A stretch of 25,662 bases of DNA from Halocafeteria seosinensis (lineage: Eukaryota > Sar > Bigyra > Bicosoecida): NCBI GenBank assembly GCA_001687465.1, contig LVLI01000893.1, forward strand, positions 1-25,662, read 5' to 3'. A program made the translations under genes and the position numbers. The notes under the pieces are model-generated. The model did not search any database and had not been told where the DNA came from. It saw nothing but the letters and a program-made list of their open reading frames with translations. Positions 11,671 to 21,633 of this stretch are shown piece by piece (the stretch's first letter is position 1; every line of letters begins with the position of its first letter).

Positions 11671-11778
11671 CTGTCAACAGGGAAAGAAAAGAAATGCCAA
11701 TATGGAAACGAGGAGGCTCTCACACAAACAATTCCTCACGAAATTCACTAAGTTGTACTGGACGATTGTACTGCTTAC
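11671..11778 (-). other. Candidate 5'-UTR intron of the phosphatase gene
   Basis: Minus-strand donor AAA|GTAAGC (intron start 11778) and a pyrimidine-rich acceptor ending TTGACAG (11671) bracket 108 bp just upstream of the start codon at 11653. Joining the best ORFs upstream does not keep frame with the phosphatase, so the upstream exon is probably untranslated. An upstream ATG near the donor could make a short uORF. Use of the alternative AG two bases further would open an in-frame N-terminal extension; I think this less likely. Confidence 0.45.
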
Positions 11779-12272
11779 TTTGATGGGCAACGTAGATGTG
11801 AAGATTCCATCAGCCCGCAGATTTTTTTGGCCGAAGGCCAAGCCTTTTGGGTGGGGCTCACTGGAATTCGACAATGAGGAAGCAAGTAGTACACTCCAAT
11901 GTAAGTTCTGCCCCATACATGTAAAAGAGGTGTGTGACTCGTACAGACCCACCGCACAGTGCACTGCTGTGATAGTTTACGGCAATGCCTAATACGACTC
12001 GTATCCATCCATTTTTGGTAAAGGTTTGCATCACGTTTGCAGTGTACAATGCTCCAACATGTAATTTAAAGCCTTTCCCTACCCGTGGGAATTGTTGCGT
12101 GGAAAAGTCTTCCGCGAACAGGGCACGCATCACCAACTTTCAGAACGAAGATAAGGAGGTACAGGCAAGGATGAAGGATTTCCAACATATATGGAGATTG
12201 CGCCGCTTGCGTACTATAAAGCATGGCACTGTTAAGGTCAGCTCGTTGTGTATTTGGGGTTTGCAGCAAAAC

Positions 12273-12313
12273 CATCGGAGTTGCTGCAGCACTTGTCAGT
12301 TGCAACTCCGATG
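12273..12313. repeat. Perfect 12-bp inverted repeat with 17-bp loop
   Basis: CATCGGAGTTGC (12273-12284) is exactly complementary to GCAACTCCGATG (12302-12313). The 17-bp spacer contains CTGCAG-like sequence. The repeat lies in the shared upstream region of the phosphatase and the histidine kinase, about 490 bp before the kinase ATG. It could fold in RNA from either strand or bind a dimer. Confidence 0.8.
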
Positions 12314-12620
12314 TCCGATTCTTCAAGCGCCACGCAAGAAGCAGCCTCTTACCTTAATAGACAACCACTGTAGCAAAATCCCTATGTTCTCAAGTTCCCT
12401 AGTAGCCACCAAAAATGAGGAGATATTCCGGCGCTATCATGGTGCTAGGAGGCGAAGAAGACAATTCCTCCTTGAAGCCGACAGATCCCGTAGGGCATCG
12501 GGATCCTCCTTTCTATAATGTCTCATTTGGCTGGTTTGATGACCCCGTACCAACATTTTCCTGTGTACAGTGCGTGTATGCAAGTATCTGGTTGCGGATA
12601 CATGTCAATGCGCTGTCCGC

Positions 12621-12655
12621 CCTTGCTTGTAAAAAAGAAAAACAAAAAAGCAAGG
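12621..12655. repeat. 8-bp inverted repeat around an A-rich loop
   Basis: CCTTGCTT (12621-12628) pairs with AAGCAAGG (12648-12655) across a 19-bp A-rich loop, followed by further A- and T-runs. It is about 150 bp upstream of the kinase start. Function unknown; it may be an incidental hairpin in promoter or 5'-UTR DNA. Confidence 0.5.
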
Positions 12656-12800
12656 GGAAAAAACCTCATTTTTTTGTCTGCAATTTAAAGACTTTATGGC
12701 GTTTTCTGGCACATTTCAGTCGTTAAATTAGTGAGATAAATTGCGATTTTGTCTATCTAAGCTGCCATCGGTGGACGAAATCGATGGGTAAACGAGTATA

Positions 12801-15800
12801 ATGGGCGCTAGTTGCACCAAGGGGGCATCCAGCAGCGCCCACACTGGTTCAGCTCTTAAACAGGATGATAACGCCGTCAGTACGCGTCCCGTGTCCATTA
12901 CACCCTGTTCAAATGATGGAGGATGCTCGGCAGCAGATCCTCGAGGGCCTACTCGAAAACTGAAGTCGAGCTCGGGAAGCTCAAGCTGGCGGCCGGATGT
13001 GGCAGCCAGCATCTTGACAACTCCGAGTGTGGGGGCCTCCGGCAGAAATTTAGGAGAGGCCGATGTGAGCACCCCCTATCTAGGTGCGCCGAACGGATAT
13101 GACGGAAGTGCAGTTGTGCCCGCGTTGGCGGACATGAGCATGCAGCGCGTCGTGCAGCAAAGCATACAGCCGACGATGCACCGAGGTACTCAACCGACTT
13201 CCTGTGAGGGAAGTGGAAGGCATCCCCCGGGCACTGTGGGCATCAATGGAGATTTTACACCAAAGAGTAGGAGGAAACCGTCAAGGAAAGAGCCGCACCT
13301 CATGGAACGCATGCGACAGTTTAACAGTGTCGTGTTCGGTAGCAGGCGGTCGTCCTTTAGCCAAGAGAGTATTAGACGGTCGAACTCCTCTTCTGGGATC
13401 GCCCCGGTAGATGAAGTCGCCAGAACTGGACACGGAAAAAGTGGCAGAAAACGGTCGGCGAGCTACAATATAAGTACATTGAATCCATCTACGAGCGGAG
13501 TTGGGTTTATTAGTCCTCCGGTTGCTCCGTCTCCCTCGAACGGTTTCGTTGTCGGTCCAACTCTACCACCGTCTACTTCCGCAACGATCTCTCACCAAAC
13601 TGCAGCCTGTGAGACTACGTCTGTTAGTCGAACCTCCACAACCGTTCCAGCCACCACTGATCTTCAATCTCCTGGCGGAAACAATTTCGGAAGTTACGGA
13701 AGTTGCTCTTCAACTTCTCAGACGTCGCATCAATCACTGCAGTTCAATGTTCAGGATCTAACGTTTGTACCTCCAAGACAACAACAGACTCAAAGAAGAA
13801 AGCGGTTCGCGGAGGCGTCAAAGGGGCAGGGCTCAGATAGTGACTTTATTGACCACAAGGCCATGCTTGATGCGATCATGGCAGCGCAATCACGATTTAT
13901 CAATAAGCAAGATGTCCACTCGCTGTTCTCAGAACTTTTAGAGCAAATCTTGTGGATTTCTGGGGCGGAGTCTGGCTTTGTCGGAGAAACACCTCTTGAT
14001 TCCAACAACAATCCGTACTTGTTCACACATGCAATTACGGACATCTCATGGGATGAAGAATCGAGAGCGATGTATCAGCGGTATAAGACAACTGGGTTCA
14101 TGTTCACAAACTTGAACTCTCTGTACGGGTATACTCTGACTCATAAAACGATCGTTGTCAGCGAAGATCCTCACAACGATCCCCGCGGAGCTGGCTTTCC
14201 CCCTGGTCACACGAGGCTCTGGAACTACTGTGGCATTCCTCTGCTCGTAGGAGATCGACTAGTTGGGATGATCGCTATGGCCAACCGCCAAGAAGGGTTT
14301 GATGACAATTTTCTTGAGCAAATGCGTCCCTTGCTGAACACTGCGGCTAGCCTCATTGAAGCTTACACAAGTGACCGGGCTCTGCAACGACAGAAGCAAA
14401 GACTGGAGAAGGATGTGAGGAGCCGAACGAGACAACTCCAAAATGAAACGAATAAACTACAGGCGGTAATCCACACAAGGCAGCAGTTTTTCTGCAAGGT
14501 AAGACAGAACGTGCCCTAGCTTACCACCTGCTGTTCAACGTGTTTTGTTACCGCACCTAGCAGATTGTGCACGAGGTGAGAAATCCTTTAGCCTCCATCA
14601 AGGACAATACGTACTTACTGCTACAGGAAAGCAGTAAACTCAGTGAGAATCAAATCCAATACGCCAAGGATATTCAGGAATCTTGTACATTGCTAGGTAT
14701 GGCAATATCAGTGTGTTGATTATTCGCGTGTATCTCAGTGGTGTATCCACACATCGATAATTGTGTACAGATTCAAAAGTAACAGAAATTTTGGACCTGG
14801 CAAAGCTGCAAGAAGGAAAAATGCGGATCCAAGACCATGTTCTGAAGCTTCCGCTGTTAGCAGACCACGTTGAGTCTGTCTTCAGAGCTTCGGCCCAAAA
14901 GCGCAACTGTTCTTTAGATGTGGTGATGAACGAAAACTGGCCGGCATACGTAGTGACAGATATCAACAAAATCAGCGATGTTATTCTAAACTACGTCAAC
15001 AATGCCTTCAAGTATTGCCGAGGTAGTGTACACGTCTCAATATCTGCCTGTGAGCTGGACGAATCTTCTCCGAGAGAGCTTGTAGAAAGCACCCACGCCA
15101 AGCACGGGACAGACCATGAAACTGAAACACCCAAAGACATGGAAGAGCGAAGTGGTCACAAGGGTTGCCCCGCTGCTAGAGCAAATATTGATGAATCTGC
15201 ATGTAGAACTGCTGGAGAACATCCCCCCGGTGGTGAACGTGGTAGTGCCCCTACCGATGTGCCTGACGATGTTCTTGCATTCAAGCCTGACTGGAGGGGT
15301 CCCAGAAGTTTTGAGGAGATCAAGTATATTGCCAAATCTAGAGGTATCGTTGCCGACAGTGAGAACGCTCTCTTGTTACTTGAGGTCCAAGATGATGGAC
15401 AGGGCATCGAACCAGAGATCAGAGACGCTCTCTTCCAACCGTACGTAATGGGTGGTGATGTAGGAGGAAAATCTAAAAAAGGCACGGGGCTTGGATTAGC
15501 TATCATCCAGGAAATTGCGGCTTTGTTTCGGGGAACTGCGTGGGTGGAAAGTGAGGTAGGAAGTGGGAGCCGCTTTTGCTTCATTGTTCCCACAAGAGTT
15601 GTGGATGAGAGCTCACTTACTGAGTGGATGACGCAGTTATGCGAGAACATGAGCGCTAGAGNCCCGCCACAGGCTTCAGAAAAAGCCCTCATAGAAGAAG
15701 CTCAGCGACTCAACGACACAAGAGTTTTGCAGGACGCTCGAGAACGTGGACTGACGCAGGACGAGAACCTCAGCAAAGACGAATGCAACCGCATAATGCG

Positions 15801-16224
15801 AGATAAAGTAGTGATGGTTGCTGACGATGAGAAAATGCTGAGAAAGCTTATGTCAAAAAAGCTCGTAGCTTGTGGTGTAGCCGAAGAGAACATCATTCAG
15901 GTGGATGACGGTGAACCGGCTCTCCGGAAAGTTGAGGACTATTCTCCTGATATCATTCTGTTGGACATGCACATGAAAAAATGCCATGGGATGGAGGTCA
16001 TCGAGAAACTGTGGAAAAAATACGGGAGGGCTTCATCATCTGATGCTAACGCTCCAGGGACTTTTCCGTACATTATCGTAGTAACGGGCGATGAGATAAA
16101 CTCGAGCGACGCTATATGGTCGAAGGGTGTGAAAGGCTACATCGTCAAAGGGGATTCGCAAACCTTAGACAACTGTGTTCAGGCGTATTGCAAATGGTGG
16201 CGACGATTTCAAGGCTCTTTATGA
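12801..16224 (+). CDS. Hybrid sensor histidine kinase: acylation site, GAF, HisKA, HATPase, receiver
   Basis: Exons 12801-14498, 14564-14696 and 14771-16224 (introns 65 and 74 bp) encode 1094 residues. The N-terminus MGASCT fits an N-myristoylation signal at G2 with a likely palmitoylation site at C5; no transmembrane helix is seen. A Ser-rich disordered region (~10-345) precedes a GAF domain (~350-520, GIPLLVGDRLVGMIAMANR). A short coiled coil (~525-560) leads into HisKA with phosphoacceptor H569 in IVHEVRNPLASIK. The ATPase shows an N-box (N687/N688), G1 DDGQGI (from 818), an F-box-like LFQPYV and G2 GTGLGL (848-853). The C-terminal receiver has D962/D963, phosphoacceptor D1009 in ILLDMHM, T1049 and K1070. 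Roughly 130 residues separate the N-box from G1, far more than usual. The ligand of the GAF domain is unknown. Base 15662 is n, leaving residue 908 undetermined in the linker between ATPase and receiver. Confidence 0.95.
14558..14563 (+). other. Tandem (NAGNAG) splice acceptor of kinase intron 1
   Basis: The intron ends in TAGCAG. Both AGs keep frame: use of CAG starts the next exon at I567, giving FFCKIVHE; use of TAG adds one Gln. The CAG product matches the usual seven-residue spacing from the conserved Phe to the phosphoacceptor His (as in FLANMSH), so I use it in the gene model. Confidence 0.6.
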
Positions 16225-16344
16225 TTCTATGGGTTGTGTATGGTTAGCATACCCTATACATGTTGATGCATCCTCTTCGTTACGGATGCACACTCTATAT
16301 GTGTATATCTTGCATAGTAAATACCACAGCTATTTACAGCAGGT

Positions 16345-17914
16345 TCAGAATACGGTACCATCTGACTTCAGGATAAACGGTTGTGATCCATCCCGTAGTT
16401 CTTTAGCGACTTTACGTCCAGCTTTCCAGGTACCACCTTCCAGCAATTTTACGAGCGGGAATTCGTCCGCTGTGAGCTTCAACCTCTGCCGTACTCGTTC
16501 CGCAATTTCATCCAGAAGGGCTACAGTCAATGCTCTCCATTCTATGACAAAACCTGAATCAACATTGTGCGCATCGCAGAATGCAGACGAAGACTTGGGT
16601 GTCACAAGACCCATATCAACAATGAGGCCTCCGTTTCTGTATTCAGCTAAGCCTGTCATGAGATGCAGAGAGGTGAATTTCAAACCGTTATCATGTAGCG
16701 GCTCAATTAAACTATACGTGAGCCACTGAGAGAGCTTGTGAAAGCAAACAATATTTGTTGCAGCTTGCGTATAGACGGAAGGAGAAGTATAGTGTTTGAA
16801 AAAGTCGGCTGTAGGAAGAGAGTCACACGGCCAAGCATCTCCCAGGGATTTACCATTCAGCTGAGTTCTCGTCTTGGGCCAGGTCTCCTCAAACCCTTCG
16901 ATTACTATCTTCCACAGCTCTTCGATGCTCACACAGTTGTCACTGTCACTCTTCCTATACAAGTAATCAACCAAATTTCCAGGGCGAATAGAGCCATCTT
17001 CTTCGTTTTGAAAAAACTCGGGGTGCAGTTCGATTGACTTGCCGAGGTTGTTCAGGAGCCCGGTCCTCTCTTCCGCTCCAATTAATGGGTTCTTGGAGTC
17101 ATCCTGCAGAAAACTTCCCTAGCTATTATCGCTACATTTTGCCTATCAATACGAATGGAATCGCATGCACGTACTACCTGAAATGCCTCTCGAAAGTGGC
17201 TACCGGCAAGTCGTTGCAGCCCTTGCGAGTCAGCTTGATGAGGTTTATCCGAAGCGCTGCTTGAGAAAAATCCGCTCTTGAACATGTGAAACGAAGCTAC
17301 CTGTACAATCATGAGCACTCAAAACTCACGTTAGTATCCGTGGAAATCAATCTACGCCGCAACAATGCTTACACCTAAGCCTTCACTTCGGGCATGCTCC
17401 TGGCCCGTGGATTCTTCGTAATACTTCCAGTCTTTGCCAGCGCCCGCGTCCAAGAGCACAGAGACGACCGCAAGATCCAGACATCTCCGGCAGATTTCTC
17501 GCTCCGAAACGCCTTCTTTTCGCCATTGCTCTTTTAACTGCGGAATCAACGGATTCTTCCACGTGGAATCCTACAAGTGGCAGCCCACAGACGCCATACC
17601 TGGCCGGCGCGATCGACGCCTTGGGGCTCGAAATGTCTCCACCGTGAATGAAAGGGCACAGTTGAGGGCCCTTGGGGAAAATTTTCATTCATTGTTTTCA
17701 GGACATAATCCACCACATCTGGAATTCCCAAGGCCAAGAATCAAGTTTATACACCTTCCAGCGCCACCACACCAAGCCCAGGGTACGTACCATCTAACTT
17801 CGACTCATGGTAGTCGAAATGATGGGTTAAGCCTTGCTTACAAAGGCTTAATACAGCATGACAGCGATCACGCACCGAGCGCAGAGATCGTAGATAGGCT
17901 ACAGTCTCCTCCAT
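16345..17914 (-). CDS. URC4: DUF1688 / URC4-Urg3 family uracil catabolism protein
   Basis: Five exons: 17791-17914, 17600-17718, 17373-17537, 17178-17300 and 16345-17103, separated by introns of 72, 62, 72 and 74 bp, giving 429 residues. The family is recognised along its whole length: PFHSRWRHFE, VVSVLLDAGAGKDW, HARSEGLGVASFHMF, KNPLIGAEERTGLL, VCFHKLSQWLTYSLIEPL, TGLAEYRNGGLIVDMGLV, FVIEWRALTVALLDEIAERV and the end VKLLEGGTWKAGRK...SDGTVF. In Lachancea kluyveri, URC4 is required for the reductant-independent uracil catabolic route to urea and 3-hydroxypropionate; its precise reaction is unresolved. S. pombe urg3 is a relative. The fourth donor is ambiguous: CAG|GTAGTA or, 3 nt later, GTA|GTACGT, which adds one Val after FQ. 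The third intron contains a TACTAAC-like branch point. No other URC gene lies in the window. Its stop is 120 bp from the convergent kinase stop. Confidence 0.93.
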
Positions 17915-18695
17915 TTTCCCTTGTATTCGCCACAAACAGTCTTCGGACGAATAAGTAACAACTATCGGTAGTCTATTAAATGCAACTATGTCTGTATTGT
18001 GTACATACGATACAAAATGGTATGAAATGTGTATCTGGGACGGGTAAACCCCGTCCCATGAGCTACAGGGGCCGGTGTTGCCCCCACCAGCTCCGTGCCT
18101 TGATTTCCCTTCAAGCAGGAATTGTACACCAACGACCTATATACATGTACCCACCTGGGGCTGTTGGTAAAAGATTGATACATTTCGTGTGAAACCCCGC
18201 GTGGAAACATTGGTCAATGGGTGAATACCGCACCGGTAGAATGTGCGCATTACATTTCCATTCCGCAGCCAAGCAGCACTTCACGGATTTTGGTTAAGAG
18301 CCTCTAGGCATAACACGTCACGTTGCCCGAATTCCCGGTGAGGAAGTCGAAGGTTTTATTCATCACTTTGTCGGAAAGAATGTGAAGTGTGCAGCGTTCC
18401 TGAGCCATCGGAACAGGCAACTGGTCATGAGATGGCATCTGGCGTAAAGCCACTCAGGTTACGTTGACTGTCAACGGTTGACACATCTTCAAAACACCAC
18501 TCTGACGTATACTAGTGAGGATTGCCTTTCCGTAATTCGCTGCGATACTGTGAATCTCGTTCGATGATTGACTCAGTCGTGGAGAGCTTCTACTTACACT
18601 GCCATCCACACGTAGAAACCTTGTAAACCCATGTTAGTCGTACACTCTTTTTTCCGTTCATTCCTTTTATTTCGTTTGCAAGCTTTTCTCGCAGT
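17915..18695. other. Intergenic region upstream of URC4
   Basis: About 780 bp without a credible gene; the small ORFs here (for example 17980-18192 +) lack domain signal. It should contain the URC4 promoter and the 3' UTR of the next minus-strand gene. A minus-strand AATAAA (plus tttatt, 18666-18671) lies about 25 nt beyond that gene's stop. A GC-rich hairpin at 18036-18058 is listed separately. Confidence 0.45.
18036..18058. repeat. GC-rich perfect hairpin, 9-bp stem and 5-nt loop
   Basis: TGGGACGGG (18036-18044) and CCCGTCCCA (18050-18058) flank the loop taaac. The stem is strong and the loop short, so transcripts from either strand would fold. It sits about 120 bp upstream of the URC4 start codon and about 640 bp past the stop of the gene on the right. 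It may be a 5'-UTR or promoter element; function unknown. Confidence 0.7.
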
Positions 18696-20742
18696 TTATG
18701 TTACCTCCTTCTCCCCCCTCCCCCCTTTGGCTCCTTTCATCGGTTCCTTAGTTACTGCTCTTCGATGGTAGACATACAGCTTTCTGGATAGGTCCCTAAC
18801 TTTACGGATGTAGTCCAAGTACGGGCTACTCTGGCGCTCGACATACGGTACTGTTTTCTCAATACTAGTTAAAATAGTATTCGCTAAGTCGGCAAGATGT
18901 ATATGAGTGATCCTCTCTGCCCTTATATTATGCAGAGTGCTTATCAAACATACGATGGCATACTCGAATTGACGCTGATCCAATGTTGTCCGATGAAATA
19001 TCAAATCATTCATGCTGTCTCTTGTAGGCTTTGTTCCTTCGCTAGCTAACAGCGATTTGCAAAATATCTCACTGATTCGAGAAGAGGATACACCAGACTG
19101 CAGTAGGAGTTTCCTTAGGCCTAACTCGTCGAGGCATAACTTCCACTGCTCAAACCACATTCTTTCATTTTTCACCCTGGATACCACTCGGGCGTATCCG
19201 GGTGGTTTTGGTATCTCTGAAGCTGGCGGTTCGGGTCTAGTCACGGGCATACTGTTTCCTTCGAGTAGTAAGACGCTTGAACCAGACCGAACGGACAGGA
19301 GTGAGGAAGCACTTTCTATGGATTTGAGGCTCATGTTGCGCTTGACACCAACCGAGTAGACTTCCTTACGCCCCACATGCCATCCAAATACTACGTCAAG
19401 CAACTTTTGCAAGGTCACATCCTCCATAATCTTCTTGGTGACTCGGTGGCTCAGCTGGCAGGTTGGCGATACCTGACCGACATCCTCGTCTGCGTTGGAT
19501 AGGTATAAAACACCAGAGAGTAAGTTCCGAATTACCCAGAAACTTCGACCATCTTGAGCGACTGTGAACAGACATGACTCAGAGCCAACGTCTGCTTGTA
19601 ACGTGTTTCCGGGTACATCTTCACTCAAATCAGCGGTAGAAGCTTCATCGGAAGAGTCAGAGCTAGAACTAGCTGACGACGAGTTCGTCTCATCTGGTCC
19701 ATTATCCTCTTTCCTAGCGATGAACATGTCCCTACAAGTGTTGGCAAAGATAGCCACAAAAGCTGCATATTCCTGAAGTATTCTTCCGGTATGAGATTCG
19801 GTGGAATCAGCGGGTTCCGCTTTCGATGCTGTGCGCAGTCTCAAATACAGGCGTCTCAAATTTGCGGCACGCTTGTGTGTCCCTAACTTAATTGACTTTT
19901 CTCTCAACGTCTTCTTGATCAATTTCAACAAACTCACCATGCTCCGCTGGGAGTTTCGGAAAAGCTCCGTATTGTGACCTGGTCTCGCTTGCGACACGAA
20001 CAGTTTCCAAAGCCGTTTTTCGTGTTGCAAGCGTCCCGCGTCAGCTTTTTCCTGCCACAATTGAGGGGTTCCAATCAAGGGACCTTCGTTGGTGTCCACT
20101 TGCTGGGGGAGTGTCGAGCAACTCGAACTCACGTAAAATGTCTTACAATGCTTCAGAGCTACGGCCTTCATAACTTTGAAAGTGGGCAACCAAGACACTC
20201 CGTTTTCGTCGCTAAATATTATGGTGCCATTAAGCGCTGGGTACATGACTTTCAGAGACTTTGCCAATTGCTCAAACGTCATGTTGGAGGGAACAAATAC
20301 GGATAGGGCACTCTTTGTGGTTGCATTAGATACCACGATTTGTACGATTCCTGCATTGCCTCTTCGTTGCAAATGAAGTAGCAGGGGATGAGACCTGTCG
20401 AACTGACATACCTGCGTGAATCGGAGCTTTCTGCGGCTTTAGCTTGATACAGGGGAAGAGAGAAGACACAGGAAGTTTGCGTTCCTGCCTCTCTGAATAG
20501 GGAGCTCCAAAATCGTTAACGATGAGGAAATGCTTTGGAGCATCTTTAAGTCGTTTAATCAGATCTCGACACTTGTAGATGCTTTCATTTTCATTTGTCT
20601 CTATCGCTCCAATCTCCACCTCCTCCTTGTCAACCAATTCTACGCGGTACACTTCTGTCATGGCGCATTGAGTAGATGCAACTTGGGAACGACAAGAGAC
20701 CAGCTTCAATTTTTATCTCTTACCTGTAGTTTGCTCATCCAT
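18696..20742 (-). CDS. Unrecognised 638-residue protein with a 19-nt first exon
   Basis: Exons 20724-20742 (19 nt), 20412-20654 and 18696-20350; introns 69 bp (donor CAG|GTAAGA) and 61 bp (GCAG|GTATGT). The start MDEQTT joins EVYRVELVDKEEVEIG. I do not recognise the protein. Residues ~90-155 (IVQIVVSNATTKSALSVF, then MTFEQLAKSL and GTIIFSDENG) have the beta-beta-alpha-beta pattern of a ubiquitin-like or PB1-like fold; this is inference only. A basic helical segment (~235-290, LLKLIKKTLREKS) and an acidic Ser/Asp/Glu linker (~330-360, SSSASSSSDSSDE) follow. The C-terminal ~130 residues look helical and end in a basic Lys/Gly tail (KGAKGGRGEKE). No signal peptide or membrane helix is visible. 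The mix of basic helices and an acidic serine run would suit a nuclear or scaffold protein, but no function can be assigned. An ATG at 20661 inside intron 1 is in frame and could start a slightly shorter form. Confidence 0.8.
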
Positions 20743-21020
20743 TGTCTGTGGCCGTTGTTTGCGTTGCAGATGCAGAATCGGGCTGGTTCTTACTCCAACA
20801 AGCCAGTATTAAGGGAATTAATGAATTAATACCGTGTCAACCCCGCATGTGTCCGGAATGTGCCTTCTATTGTGATAGTGTAATAGCCCATCACTAAAGA
20901 GAGAAGTTGAAGTTCGACCGAAGTGAGTAAGAATTACGGATTTGTGTTTGTTAGCATGAATGGTGTCCCACTGCGTGCAACATAATTTCGTGGGACCTAC
21001 TGTATTTTGGGCAGAACAAG

Positions 21021-21633
21021 ATGTCGCAAAGTCTGGAGAATCTCTACGTGGGTGGCATATGGAAGAGGCCGATGACTATGACTGGGAGTTTATTTCCAGT
21101 AACGATATCAAAACACAACCAAAGAACCCAATGGAGGACCGTGCATACTGACAGGAGTGCCAAATTACTACGGATCGGACCCTGGTATCACGTAAGCGAT
21201 CTTGATAGAGTGAGAAAGAGGCTACGTCCTGCTGTGATGGAGCATTTCTGGCTGCAGATACAAAACATGTCCATCAAAAGATGACTTGGAGACGGACCTC
21301 AAGAGCCACCTTGGCGAGTGCAGGCAGTTTATCAATGAAGGGCTGAACCATGGTAAGGCTGTGGAGGATATAGTGCGCCCATGGCTTAACGCCCTACATC
21401 ATGTTACATGTATTATTGCAGGTGCTGTATTGGTTCATTGCGCTGCTGGGGTGAGTCGGTGAGTCGCTTTTTTGTGAGCGCGGTCGTGGCATACATAATG
21501 ATGCAATATAAGATCCCGTTTTACCGTGCTCTTGAGTATGTGCAAAACAAACGCCCCATTGCGAATCCAGATTCCAGCTTTCAAGCAACTGCAAGACTTT
21601 GATAAGGGACTTCGTGGTGTACGGAAACAATAG
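21021..21633 (+). pseudogene. Decayed dual-specificity phosphatase copy 1
   Basis: The layout matches the intact copy at 22214: exon 1 from ATG 21021 (MSQSLENLYVGG) to 21191, exon 2 21258-21352 (95 nt, same length as copy 2, YKTCPSKDDL), and exon 3 21422-21633. Introns of 66 and 69 bp keep good splice sites. The reading frame is broken at least four times. After LYVGG near 21055-21085 there is a net non-triplet insertion. Near 21110 about 10 nt are missing before NTTKEPNGG. In exon 3 an 8-bp tandem duplication (21451-21466) falls directly after HCAAGVSR and creates a stop. Near 21587 a small indel shifts the tail (recognisable as QLQDFDKG then RKQ and stop at 21631). Homology persists in all three frames, so loss looks fairly recent. 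Sequencing error could explain one break but hardly all four. Confidence 0.88.
21451..21466 (+). repeat. 8-bp tandem duplication in the phosphatase active site
   Basis: GTGAGTCG occurs twice in direct succession (21451-21458, 21459-21466), immediately after the catalytic-loop codons of the copy 1 phosphatase. One unit alone leaves an open frame running into the conserved AYIMMQY helix; two units shift the frame and produce TGA. Confidence 0.92.

Larger units (their letters stand above)
11779..12800. other. Divergent intergenic region between phosphatase and histidine kinase
   Basis: About 1 kb separates two divergently transcribed genes and should contain both promoters. ORFs at 11985-12518 and 12415-12726 (+) have Arg/Cys/Ser-rich translations without domain signals and look spurious. 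Two inverted repeats occur here and are listed separately. The last ~100 bp before the kinase ATG are A/T rich. Confidence 0.45.

Noticed and set aside
11985-12518. 177-codon plus-strand ORF upstream of the kinase
   Set aside because: Arg/Cys/Ser-rich translation with no domain, spanning a perfect inverted repeat; it looks like a chance ORF.
15050-15359. The ATPase insertion in the kinase as an unspliced intron
   Set aside because: The best donor-like GT (15050) and AG (15359) enclose 310 bp, which would break the frame. The region is open throughout, so I treat it as coding.
20412-20661. Start of the 638-residue protein at ATG 20661
   Set aside because: A better model uses the ATG at 20742 with a strong CAG|GTAAGA donor. 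The 20661 ATG then lies inside the intron, though a minor isoform remains possible.
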